DNA of 64,000 bases from Paenirhodobacter hankyongi. GTDB taxonomy: Bacteria > Pseudomonadota > Alphaproteobacteria > Rhodobacterales > Rhodobacteraceae. A program made the position numbers and the translations under genes. This document shows positions 1-7,393 of the stretch, in pieces; the first letter of the stretch is position 1; every line of letters begins with the position of its first letter. Location: positions 1 to 64,000 of the forward strand of contig NZ_RCHI01000007.1 of the NCBI RefSeq assembly GCF_003664585.1, in the 5' to 3' direction. The notes below the pieces were generated by a model. That model searched no databases. It saw nothing but the letters and a program-made list of their open reading frames with translations, and was not told the DNA's origin.

Positions 1-179
1 CAAGGAGCAATGCGTTCATCGCCATCGCTTCGAGAGCATCCAGCACGCGACCCGCGTCATCGGTGACTGGATCAGCTTCTACAACAACCGCCGCCCTCAT
101 CAGGCCCTTGCCATGCGCACACCTGCCGAGGCATTCAGATTAGCGGCTTAAACTGAGCAGATTCCGCTGGGTCGATACA
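1..179 (+). mobile_element. right end of an IS3-family insertion sequence
   Basis: The window opens inside an IS3-family element. It holds the end of the transposase gene (stop at 149-151) and a short tail that finishes with GGTCGATACA at about 170-179. An IS3 terminus should read ...CA, which fits position 179. From 180 onward the reverse strand continues a different, IS5-family transposase reading frame, so the IS3 copy seems to have inserted into an older IS5-like element. The left part of the element lies outside the window. The exact terminus is inferred from the switch of homology. Confidence 0.6.
2..151 (+). CDS. IS3-family transposase OrfB, C-terminal fragment
   Basis: This frame is open from the window edge to a TAA at 149-151 and encodes 49 residues. 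It contains FYNNRRPHQAL followed by TPAEAF, the classic end of the DDE integrase core of IS3-family OrfB proteins, which cut and join the element ends. Only the last part of the gene is in view, so integrity of the catalytic residues cannot be judged. It reads toward the IS5-like relic on the opposite strand. Confidence 0.8.
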   Translation, partial: KEQCVHRHRFESIQHATRVIGDWISFYNNRRPHQALAMRTPAEAFRLAA

Positions 180-785
180 TGGCTCTCGGGGATCCGGCTG
201 AGCAGATCGGGTAGCACCGGCGCATCGCCGATGTGGCTCCCGGTGATCTCAACGGCCCGGACCTCCAGTGTTTGCTCGTCGACCCCGAGGTGGATTTTGC
301 GCCAGACCCGCCGTTTGGGGCCGCCATGTTTGCGCGCGTGCCATTCGCCTTCACCTTGGACCTTGATCCCTGTGCTGCGGACAAGAAGGTGCAATGGCCC
401 CTTGGAGCCGCGATACGGGATGTTCACAGCCAGGCTCTTCTGGCGACGAGACAGGGTGCTGAAGTCGGGCACCGCCCAGTCGAGACCGACCAGCCGTAGC
501 AGACTCTCGATGAACCCGGTTGTCTGCCGAAGAGCCATGCCGAACAACACCTTCATCGAAAGGCCAATCGTCGGGAAAACAGTCCCCCGGACTGTTTTCT
601 GATCCTCCTCATATCTGGATGGCGGCGTCGCTATAGCTCTGCTAGCGGCCACGCCTGCCGGTCGGCGCGGCCTCCCAAATCATCTCGGGGTCGAACCAGA
701 TCGTCAGCGAGCCCCGCCGCTTGAGCGCTTCGTTATAGGCTGGCCAGTTTCTGGTCTTGTAGGTCGGTGGTGTCGGTCTGCTCAT
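180..785 (-). pseudogene. IS5-family transposase, disrupted
   Basis: Reading from ATG at 785 the protein begins MSRPTPPTYKTRNWPAYNEA, a typical IS5-family N-terminus. The frame meets an in-frame TAG at 642-644 (GRRGR then stop) and a TGA soon after. A second frame from about 652 downward supplies the rest: VLFGMALRQTTGF, DWAVPDFSTLSRRQ and GEGEWHARKHGG-type residues are conserved. Between the two lies extra sequence containing a perfect 11-bp inverted repeat. The C-terminal part after LPDLLSRIPES is lost at the IS3 junction. The lesions (nonsense codon, insertion with frame change, truncation) make it non-functional. Confidence 0.75.
575..599. repeat. perfect 11-bp inverted repeat inserted in the transposase relic
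   Basis: GAAAACAGTCC at 575-585 and GGACTGTTTTC at 589-599 are exact reverse complements separated by CCC. It sits where IS5-family transposases normally read straight through, and roughly 45-50 bases here have no counterpart in the protein. It could be a small REP-like palindromic unit that inserted, or a terminator-like hairpin. No second copy was noticed in the window. Confidence 0.6.
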
Positions 786-851
786 GCTTCCCAGCTACCA
801 TGCTGGATTCACAAGATGAATCCCTCACAGGATTTGCGCAACAGAGCCCTT

Positions 852-1228
852 GGACGGGGAAAGTGCTGTGAAGTTCGCTGAGAGTTTTGCCATGCTTGAT
901 ATCCGGACCAGCCGTGGATTCGCGTTATCAAGCCTGACCAGAACCATCCGTGACTGGCACGAAAATGAACAGCAATGAGAATTCGCCTACGTTTGCTGGC
1001 CTCGGTTGTGGGGCCACTGATCTGGGAGCCGGGCCGGGGCTGCGTGAATGCAGAAGCGGATGCCCCGATACGGATTGGGGCGCTGGCAGATCAGCGAGCG
1101 CTCGCTCTGAGCACGGGCTCGCGGATCTAAGATTGCTCGGGTCAGCCCGCTTTGCGCAGATGCTCCGGCCCGCGAGCCCTCGATTGCTCAACGTGGCCTT
1201 CCGAGCACGTCCCAATGCATCGCTCCAC
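852..1228. other. gene-free stretch in the mobile-element region
   Basis: No convincing coding region is visible. The open frames here on both strands have low-complexity Ser/Arg/Pro-rich translations, no ribosome binding site and no recognisable motif. The segment is probably debris between the IS relic and the resolvase-like relic. Confidence 0.5.
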
Positions 1229-1525
1229 TTAGCCAAGCTGAACCGTTCGGCTTGATCCTGACGATTTACCGCCTGCGAGCCAGGCCTTCTGCCAGCTGTA
1301 GTAGGCTGACAGGCTGATCGGCGGCCCATCGAGTGCCCTTAGAAGGCTTAAGACAGATTCGCCGCGTTTCCCCTTGGCGAGCATCTGTGCAGCTACGGTT
1401 TCCCGCTCGGCGGTCATGACTTTCGGGCGACCTGGAGCCGCCTGAGGGTGCCGAAGATACCCCGCAGGTGTTCGCGCGCCCGAACACCGAGGGCAAGCTG
1501 CAATGAGTTTCGTGAAGCCCGGCAC
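1229..1525 (-). pseudogene. resolvase-like C-terminal relic
   Basis: The reverse-strand frame contains GRPKVMTAERETVAAQML at about residues 32-49. This resembles the helix-turn-helix tail of Tn3-type serine resolvases, in which GRPK(V/I)(M/L)T leads into a DNA-binding helix pair. The catalytic N-terminal domain is absent and the residues before GRPK look like non-coding junction sequence. The start overlaps the start of the TniB-like gene on the other strand. I read it as a broken resolvase end from an old transposon; the assignment rests on one short motif. Confidence 0.35.
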
Positions 1526-2483
1526 AGCCTCGGCCCTCGTCGCTCTTCGGGGCGCCCATTATGCCTTCCCGCGCGCGGATCTACTGCGCGAAGGGCTCGA
1601 GTGGATGCTGACCGACTATTGGTCGAAGGCGGCGCTCGATCGCCGGTTCGAGGCGCGCGGCCTTCTCGTGACCGGTCCCTGCCGCACCGGAAAATCCGCC
1701 GAGATCCAGCACCTGTTGGCGCAGGTCAATGATGGCCAGACACGGATGCCCGACGGCCGACCGGCCCGGATCGTCAGTGTCGTTCTGGCCGGTTCGCTCA
1801 CCTGGAAGGATCTCGGGGTTCATACCCTGCGCGAAGGGTTGCAGATGCCCACGCGCGGAAAGATGACGCAACGGCAAATCTGGGATCTCGTCTGTTTTCA
1901 GGCTCGCGCCCAAGGCGTGCACGGGATCCATTACGACGAGTGCCAGCATATCTTTCCCAAGCGGAGTGCTGAGGGCAGGGCGATGATTCTCGACAGCTTC
2001 AAGTCCCTGCTGAAAAACCCGGACTGGCCGCTTATGCTGATCCTCTCCGGCGTCGATGAGTTGGTGGGTCACATCAATACCGAGGAACAGCTCGCCTATC
2101 TTCTGCGCCCCATCGCGTTCCAGGAAATCTCACTGGCGCGTGCCGAGGATCAGGCCGAGCTTAACGCGCTTTGCTTCGCCTATGCCGATCGCGCGGGATT
2201 GGATTTCTCGGGACTCGCCGCACTCGACTTCTTTCGCCGCCTTGCGATCGCCTGCGGACATCGGTGGGGCCTGGTGATCGAGCTTCTGATCGAAGCCTGC
2301 GTCGAAGCCACGCAAGCCGGAGAGCGAGACCCTCTGTCTGAGCACTTCTGCCGGGCCTTCACCGCGCGCACCGGCCTCTCGCCGGGATATTCGCCGTTCT
2401 CGGTCGAGGAGTACGAACGGCTCTTCAAGGGGGAGAACATGTTCGAGCTTTGGGAGAGGCAAAAGGCGCCCGAGCGGAGGTAA
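1503..2483 (+). CDS. TniB-family transposition ATPase, orphan
   Basis: The 326-residue protein is an AAA+ NTPase of the TniB/TnsC-like group, which loads a Mu-type transposase (TniA) onto target DNA. The P-loop GPCRTGKS is at residues 58-65 and the Walker B segment IHYDECQHI has D145-E146; both look intact. ILSGVDEL near residue 180 resembles sensor I. No TniA, TniQ or complete resolvase is visible nearby, so it is an orphan left by a damaged Tn402/Tn5053-like element, or it serves a transposase elsewhere. The start ATG has no strong ribosome binding site, and the N-terminus overlaps the resolvase relic on the other strand, so the true start may differ. A hairpin terminator follows at 2519. 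Confidence 0.75.
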   Translation: MSFVKPGTASALVALRGAHYAFPRADLLREGLEWMLTDYWSKAALDRRFEARGLLVTGPCRTGKSAEIQHLLAQVNDGQTRMPDGRPARIVSVVLAGSLTWKDLGVHTLREGLQMPTRGKMTQRQIWDLVCFQARAQGVHGIHYDECQHIFPKRSAEGRAMILDSFKSLLKNPDWPLMLILSGVDELVGHINTEEQLAYLLRPIAFQEISLARAEDQAELNALCFAYADRAGLDFSGLAALDFFRRLAIACGHRWGLVIELLIEACVEATQAGERDPLSEHFCRAFTARTGLSPGYSPFSVEEYERLFKGENMFELWERQKAPERR

Positions 2484-2823
2484 TTCACGCCTCAGACTGA
2501 GGTGCTTTTGGTCAGGCACGTGCGAAAGCACGGGCTTTTTCTTGCGCATAGGCTCGGGCTGAATCTGCACGCAAATGCTCCAAATCGGCACGTAATTGGG
2601 TAAATTTGTGCGGCGCTCTGAAAACACATTTTAGTTCAATGTATTACGTGTGATTCGAGCGGGCTTTCACGAGGATCGGCATACATATGGGTTCAGCGAC
2701 ATTCCACCGAAAATCAGAAAGCGATTTCAACGCCATCCGGCGTTGATGGTGTTTTCAGCGGATGACATTCAGGCCCCGTCGCGGCACGCCCGCCCGGGGC
2801 CGTGTCACGTCCGGGCCACTGTG
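2484..2823. other. intergenic region at the end of the mobile segment
   Basis: Besides the terminator this stretch holds a short perfect palindrome (CCTCAG-A-CTGAGG, 2490-2502) and is visibly richer in A and T than the flanking genes. A 10-bp inverted pair CTGAAAACAC (2618-2627) / GTGTTTTCAG (2749-2758) is present. No gene is supported. Confidence 0.4.
2519..2540 (+). terminator. intrinsic terminator after the TniB-like gene
   Basis: CGTGC at 2519-2523 and GCACG at 2528-2532 form a perfect stem closed by a GAAA tetraloop, followed by GGC and five T residues. It lies 35 bases after the stop codon and fits a Rho-independent terminator on the plus strand. Confidence 0.7.
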
Positions 2824-3849
2824 TCAGCGTGTCTTGCGCGCGCCGCGGATGGTGCGGTTGAACTTCGTCGGGGCGGTGCCGAAACGCGCCTTGAAGCTCT
2901 TCGAGAAATGCGCGACCGAGCCGAAGCCGCAGGCCAGCGCCACCTCGAGCAGCCCCATGTCGGTGGTCGACAGCAGCGTGCGGCCGTGGTCGAGGCGGAT
3001 CCCGCGATAGAACTCGCCCGGGGTCTCGCCCAGGACCGACAGGAACATCCGCTCGATATGGCGCCGCGAATAGCCCGCCACGCGCGACAGGTCGTCAAGC
3101 GTCAGCGGGTCCTCGATATGGGCATTCATCAGCGTGACGATGTTCAGCAGGCCCGGATTGCGCGAGCGGATCAGCACCGAAAGCGAGCTGCGCTGTTCCT
3201 TCTCGATGCCGACCATCACCTTGCGCAGGCACATCTCGGAGACCATCGCGGAAAACTCCGCCCCGTGGTCCTCGGCAATGAGCGACAGCATCATGTCCGT
3301 CGCCGCCGCCCCGCCGCCGCAGGTCATCACCGGGCCCGAGATCTCGAAGCGGTTGGCCGAGGGGCAGAGCGCGGGGAAATCCTCGCGGAAGGTGGGCTGG
3401 TTCTCCCAGTGCAGGGTGAAGGCGTGGTCCTCGAGCAGGCCGGCCGCGGCAAGTGCCACGGCGCCGGTGCAGATCCCGCCGACGGCGCCGCCGAAGCGGG
3501 CGTGGCGCTGGATCGCGGCCACCACCTTCGGCGCGGCCGCGGCCGAGGGCGGATTGCCGGCGCAGACGAAGGCGCGGGTGGCGCGGTCCATCGGTCCGAT
3601 CGGGGCATCGACGCAGACCGAGATTCCGGACGAGCTTGCGACCGGTGCGCCGGTTTCCGACATCAGCTGCCAGCGGTAGAGCGGCTGCTGCGAGAGCTGG
3701 TTGGCGATGCGCAGGGGCTCGACCGCCGAGCTGAAGGCGAGAAGGGTGAAGCCGGGCACGAGCAGGAAGGCATAGGAGCGCGTCGGGCTGCCCGCGGGCA
3801 CCGGGAAATAGGCCGCCCCGAGGGGTACGATGGTGTCGTCTGTGGGCAT
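2824..3849 (-). CDS. GlxA-type AraC-family transcriptional regulator
   Basis: The 341-residue product has a DJ-1/PfpI-like N-terminal domain (about residues 15-190, including GGICTGAVALAAAGLLEDH with the elbow cysteine kept) and a C-terminal AraC-type double helix-turn-helix (about 235-335, including LSRVAGYSRRHIERMF and ALACGFGSVAHFSKSF). This matches the GlxA/CdhR/GbdR group, which often controls catabolism of quaternary amines or amino-acid derivatives; the effector cannot be read from sequence. I chose ATG at 3849 because AGGGGAG precedes it, although the frame is open further upstream. The next gene upstream on the same strand, a secreted esterase-like protein, ends 121 bases away, so a shared transcript is possible but unproven. 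Confidence 0.85.
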   Translation of the reverse strand: MPTDDTIVPLGAAYFPVPAGSPTRSYAFLLVPGFTLLAFSSAVEPLRIANQLSQQPLYRWQLMSETGAPVASSSGISVCVDAPIGPMDRATRAFVCAGNPPSAAAAPKVVAAIQRHARFGGAVGGICTGAVALAAAGLLEDHAFTLHWENQPTFREDFPALCPSANRFEISGPVMTCGGGAAATDMMLSLIAEDHGAEFSAMVSEMCLRKVMVGIEKEQRSSLSVLIRSRNPGLLNIVTLMNAHIEDPLTLDDLSRVAGYSRRHIERMFLSVLGETPGEFYRGIRLDHGRTLLSTTDMGLLEVALACGFGSVAHFSKSFKARFGTAPTKFNRTIRGARKTR

Positions 3850-3970
3850 GACCGCTCCCCTTCCGCCTGTCCTCACCGCTCTAGCACCTCGGCGGGCGCG
3901 GTGACAGGGGATCGGGCGGGGGAGGTGGCCGGCGCCCCGTGGGCCGCCGGCCTGTTGCGGGTGACGGGGC

Positions 3971-5320
3971 TTACTTCGCCGAGAGCAGGTCCGGCACCGA
4001 GAGCAGGATGAACTCGTTGTTCGCCGCCGTGCCGACCTCGCGCCCGCCCGAGAACGGCAGGTTGTTGTCATTCGCCACCAGGATGTGGGTCTCGTCCACC
4101 CGCGCCACGTCCTCGATGGTGAAGAACGGGAAGGTGAAGGGGCCCGCGGCGGGCTTCATCCCGGCGAGCGCCTTGCCCTCGGGATCGGCGATGTTCAGCA
4201 GGTCGATATGGCCGATGCGGCGGATGTAGCCGTCGGCGTCGATCGAGGCGGTGTCGAGCAGAACGATGTTCTTCACCTTCGCCGGGATCGGGTAGCAGGC
4301 CGAGGTGTCGGTCGCGCCCGCGGCACAGGCCCTGGCCGCATCGCCCTCGCCGTTGTCGCGCTCGATCACCAGCGCATGGGTGGCGTCGATGAAGTTGAAA
4401 TCGCCGATCGCCGTCGCGCCTTCGGAGAGGCGGAACTTGAAGCTGTCACCGGTCCAGTCCTTCTTCGCCGGATCGAAGGTCATCACCCGCAGGAAATCGC
4501 CCTCGGTGCCGCCGCCGGCCACCAGCAGCGGCTTTTCCAGCATCGCCCAGAGCAGGTTGGTGCCGGGCTGCAGCGCCATGCCCTCGTACCCGCCCGAGCG
4601 CTGCACCTGATAATCCTTGCCCGCCTCGGCCGGAACCTTGACGCCGGGGGTGTCGGGGCCGGCCAGAACCGCGCCGTCAAGCCGCGTCGGGATCACGTCC
4701 AGGATCGCGCCGTCGCCCGCCACATGCAGCAGATAGGGGCCGAACTCCTCGCCGATCCAGAACGTGCCGTCGAGAGACTGCAGGCTTTCCGGGTCGAAAT
4801 CGGCGCCGGTCAGATAGCGGCTGTCGGTGCCTTCGTTGGCGATGCGGAACGGCACCTTGTGGTCGGGGTCGTGCAGGAAGATGGTTTCCTTGCGGGTCAC
4901 CGTGCCGGTGGCAAAATCGGGCGCCATGCGGTGGAAGAACAGCATCGCATCGGGGCTGTTCGCCTTCGAGCCGAAACCGTTGTCGGTCAGCGCGAACCAG
5001 CTGCCATCCTCGGCGCGGTTCATCGCGAAGCCCGACATCCCCTGCACCGGCTGGCCGATGAAGGGCAGGGCGATGCCGGTCTCGTGGCCGCCATAGCTCT
5101 TGCCGACATTGCCCATCACGCTCATCGGCACCTCGTTGCGGGTGGTGCCGGTGAACTTGCCCGAGACCCACAGATCGCGCGGCGCATCGGCGGGCGGCGC
5201 GACGAGCGACAGCGCCGGCAGGAAGGCGTGGCCGGCAAGCGTCGCCGGGAAGACCTCTTCGGCGAGGGCGGGGGTGGCAAGCGCGGTGCAGCTCGCCAGC
5301 AGGGCGATTTTGAAGGACAT
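3971..5320 (-). CDS. secreted esterase-like protein of the phytase-like family
   Basis: The 449-residue protein starts with a clear signal peptide (MSFKIALLASCTALATPALA, cleavage after about residue 20), so it acts in the periplasm or outside. The body shows the features of the esterase-like-activity-of-phytase domain: GMSGFAMNRAEDGSWFALTDNGFG near 95-118, SLDGTFWIGEEFGPYLLHV, and VANDNNLPFSGG near the end. Members are beta-propeller phosphoesterases whose natural substrates are poorly defined; phytate cleavage is not implied. TGTCTCCTG downstream of the reverse-strand ATG reads as CAGGAGACACGG, a good ribosome binding site. It stands alone between the GlxA-type and LysR-type regulators. Confidence 0.75.
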   Translation of the reverse strand: MSFKIALLASCTALATPALAEEVFPATLAGHAFLPALSLVAPPADAPRDLWVSGKFTGTTRNEVPMSVMGNVGKSYGGHETGIALPFIGQPVQGMSGFAMNRAEDGSWFALTDNGFGSKANSPDAMLFFHRMAPDFATGTVTRKETIFLHDPDHKVPFRIANEGTDSRYLTGADFDPESLQSLDGTFWIGEEFGPYLLHVAGDGAILDVIPTRLDGAVLAGPDTPGVKVPAEAGKDYQVQRSGGYEGMALQPGTNLLWAMLEKPLLVAGGGTEGDFLRVMTFDPAKKDWTGDSFKFRLSEGATAIGDFNFIDATHALVIERDNGEGDAARACAAGATDTSACYPIPAKVKNIVLLDTASIDADGYIRRIGHIDLLNIADPEGKALAGMKPAAGPFTFPFFTIEDVARVDETHILVANDNNLPFSGGREVGTAANNEFILLSVPDLLSAK

Positions 5321-5414
5321 CCGTGTCTCCTGTGATTGATGAGGCAGGAGCTAGCGGTGCCAAATGACGATCACGCAAAACGTGAGCGATGATTTCTTGA
5401 AGGAAATGTAGCGC

Positions 5415-6323
5415 TTAGCCCGCACTCGCCTGGGCCGCGACGGCAGCGACCAGCTCGCGCAGGAACAGATCCTGCAGCGGCGTCGCCCGCACCCCGGCCC
5501 GCGTCGCCAGCATCAGCCGCGAGCTCAGGGGGAAGCCCGGGCCCAGGACGCGCAACTCTCCAGCCGCGACATGGGTCTTCGCGTAATGCGCCGGCAGATA
5601 GCCGATGTAGCGCCCCGAAAGCAGGAACATCGCCTGCGCCTCCATGTTCGCGGCACTGGCCGGCATCACCGCGCCCGGGAAGGGGCCAAGCTCGCGCTGG
5701 TTCGCATAGGGCCGGCCGACGAAGGGCCAGCGCGCGATCTCGGCGGTCTCGGTGACCTCGGCCGCGCGCGGGAACAGCGGATGGCCGCGGCCGCAATAGA
5801 GCAGGTGGCGCTCCTCGTGCAGCGGGCTCAGCCGCAGCCCCTCGGCAAGCCGTGTCTCGGGCAGGATCGCCAGATCGAGCGCACCGCCGGCCAGTCGCGC
5901 CACCAGCGTCTCGGGGTCGGCCATGGCGATGTCGAGCCGCGCCTCGGGCGCCCGCGCGCCGATCCGGCCGATCACCTGCGGCAGCGGCAATCCGCTGTCG
6001 GTCACCGTGTTGTCGATCATCCCGATCCGCAGCGTGCCGGTGATCCGGTCGCGCAGCCGGCCGACCTCGCTCTCGAAGGCGTCGAGCGAGAGGAACAGCG
6101 CGTCCGAGCGGGCATGGACCAGCGCGCCGCGCTCGGTCAGGGCAAAACCGCCGCGGCCGCGGCGGCACAGCGCGAAGCCAAGCCGCTCCTCGAGCGCCTT
6201 GACGTGAAAGCTGATCGCCGATTGCGACAGGCCAAGCGCGATCTGCGCGCCGGCGAAACCCTCGTGCTCGACCACCGCGCGGAACACGGCGAGGGCGCGC
6301 AGATCGGTGTTGGCAATCTTCAT
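5415..6323 (-). CDS. LysR-family transcriptional regulator
   Basis: This is a 302-residue LysR-type protein. The N-terminal winged helix-turn-helix spans about residues 5-65 (ALAVFRAVVEHEGFAGAQIA, LSQSAISFHVKALEERLG) and the effector-binding domain covers about 90-295. It is transcribed away from the ureohydrolase gene at 6424, and a perfect 8-bp inverted repeat overlaps its own start codon. That layout is typical of a LysR regulator that represses itself and controls the divergent gene. The likely target is therefore the ureohydrolase; the inducer is not known. The nearby guanidine operon makes a guanidino compound a reasonable guess. Confidence 0.85.
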   Translation of the reverse strand: MKIANTDLRALAVFRAVVEHEGFAGAQIALGLSQSAISFHVKALEERLGFALCRRGRGGFALTERGALVHARSDALFLSLDAFESEVGRLRDRITGTLRIGMIDNTVTDSGLPLPQVIGRIGARAPEARLDIAMADPETLVARLAGGALDLAILPETRLAEGLRLSPLHEERHLLYCGRGHPLFPRAAEVTETAEIARWPFVGRPYANQRELGPFPGAVMPASAANMEAQAMFLLSGRYIGYLPAHYAKTHVAAGELRVLGPGFPLSSRLMLATRAGVRATPLQDLFLRELVAAVAAQASAG

Positions 6324-6347
6324 TCACATCAACCTTTCCGATGTGAA
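6323..6347. promoter_or_regulatory. inverted repeat, candidate LysR operator
   Basis: TTCACATC (6323-6330) and GATGTGAA (6340-6347) are exact reverse complements with a 9-base spacer. The repeat lies in the divergent lysR/ureohydrolase intergenic region and touches the lysR start codon. Perfect symmetry and location fit a LysR recognition site; binding itself is inference. Confidence 0.5.
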
Positions 6348-6423
6348 GATCATATGTTCCGTATTTTCGGGCGCAATGCCCCGTGTCATCCCTTGGTGCA
6401 AAGCCCTGCGGAAAGGACCCCCG

Positions 6424-7368
6424 ATGGCACATGGTTACGAGAGCGGCCGGCTGAATCTGCCCTTCGTCGGCATCTCCACCTTCGCGAAATCGCCCTACGA
6501 GCCGGACTGGAGCCGGATCGACGCCGATGTGGCGGTGATGGGCGCGCCCTTCGACTGCGGCACGCAATGGCGCGCCGGCACCCGGTTCGGCCCGCGCGGC
6601 ATCCGCGAGGCCTCGACGCTCTTCGCCTTCGGCCATGCCGGGGCCTATGATTTCGACGACGACACGACCTATCTCGACGGCGTGCGCATCGTCGACATCG
6701 GGGATGCCGACATCATCCACACCGACACCGCGGCAAGCCACGCGAATATCGAGGCCGGCGTGCGCGCGATCCTGCGCGCGGGTGCGCTGCCGGTGGTGCT
6801 GGGCGGCGATCACTCGATCAACATCCCCTGCATCAACGCCTTTTCCGACGAGGCGCCGGTGCATGTGGTGCAGATCGACGCGCATCTCGATTTCGTCGAC
6901 GAGCGGCATGGCGTGCGGGTCGGCCACGGCAACCCGATGCGCCGCGCGGCCGAGAAGCCCTGGGTCGAGGGGATGACCCAGATCGGCATCCGCAATGTCT
7001 CCTCGACCGCGAAGGAGGGCTACGAGGCGGCGCAGGCGATGGGCTCGGACATCCTCTCGGTGCGGATGGTGCGCCGGCTCGGCATCGAGGCGGTGCTCGA
7101 GCGGATCCCGGCGGGGCGGCGCTATTACCTGACGCTCGACATCGACGGCTTCGACCCCTCGATCGCGCCGGGCACCGGCACGCCAAGCCATGGCGGCTTC
7201 CAGTATTACGAGGTGCTCGACATCGTCGCGGGGCTGGCCAGGCGCGGCACGATCGTCGGCATCGATCTGGTCGAGGTGGCGCCGGATTACGACCACACCG
7301 GCACCACCGCGATCCTCGCCGCGCAGATCCTGCTCAACACGCTCGGCCGGATCTTCGCGGCGCGCTGA
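6424..7368 (+). CDS. agmatinase-family ureohydrolase
   Basis: The 314-residue enzyme belongs to the arginase/agmatinase superfamily, which hydrolyses guanidino groups to urea with a binuclear metal centre. All metal-ligand motifs are present: GGDHSI, DAHLDFVD and LDIDGFDPSIAPGTGTP. The substrate-side loop reads VGHGNPMRRA, unlike the SHGTP-type loop of many agmatinases, so the substrate could be agmatine, guanidinobutyrate or free guanidine (one cyanobacterial family member is a nickel guanidine hydrolase). The ATG at 6424 follows GGAAAGGA; an upstream in-frame ATG lacks such a site. The gene is divergent from lysR and converges on the guanidine operon, sharing a hairpin with the end of allophanate hydrolase. 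I saw no nickel-insertion partners in the window. Confidence 0.85.
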   Translation: MAHGYESGRLNLPFVGISTFAKSPYEPDWSRIDADVAVMGAPFDCGTQWRAGTRFGPRGIREASTLFAFGHAGAYDFDDDTTYLDGVRIVDIGDADIIHTDTAASHANIEAGVRAILRAGALPVVLGGDHSINIPCINAFSDEAPVHVVQIDAHLDFVDERHGVRVGHGNPMRRAAEKPWVEGMTQIGIRNVSSTAKEGYEAAQAMGSDILSVRMVRRLGIEAVLERIPAGRRYYLTLDIDGFDPSIAPGTGTPSHGGFQYYEVLDIVAGLARRGTIVGIDLVEVAPDYDHTGTTAILAAQILLNTLGRIFAAR

Positions 7369-7376
7369 AGAGGCGG

Positions 7377-7393
7377 GGCGGGCTCAGCCCGCC
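7377..7393. terminator. bidirectional hairpin between convergent genes
   Basis: GGCGGGC (7377-7383) and GCCCGCC (7387-7393) form a perfect stem with a three-base loop that is the stop codon of the allophanate hydrolase gene. It sits between convergent transcription units and could terminate both; there is no clear T tract. Confidence 0.45.

Larger units (their letters stand above)
180..851 (-). mobile_element. decayed IS5-family element, truncated by the IS3 copy
   Basis: On the reverse strand this carries an IS5-family transposase gene plus about 65 bases of leader ending near GGGCTCTGTTGCGCAAATC (reverse complement of about 832-850), which looks like the terminal repeat of this IS group. 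The other end is missing because the IS3 element occupies it from 179 downward. The gene is broken in several ways (see the pseudogene). The element boundary at about 851 is approximate. Confidence 0.55.

Noticed and set aside
928-1329. 133-codon reverse-strand frame in the mobile-element region
   Set aside because: No ribosome binding site, no motif and low-complexity composition; it overlaps the resolvase-like relic in another frame.
2618-2758. Inverted pair CTGAAAACAC / GTGTTTTCAG as possible transposon ends
   Set aside because: Only 10 bases match, about 120 bases apart, with no gene between them. The pair does not bracket the TniB-like gene.
2650-4011. 453-codon plus-strand frame opposite the GlxA-type regulator
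   Set aside because: The translation is low-complexity and Arg/His-rich, with no conserved motif. The reverse strand encodes a clear AraC-type regulator.
5380-5394. TCACG-N5-CGTGA repeat between the phytase-like gene and lysR
   Set aside because: Short arms, and no gene start nearby that it would plausibly control.
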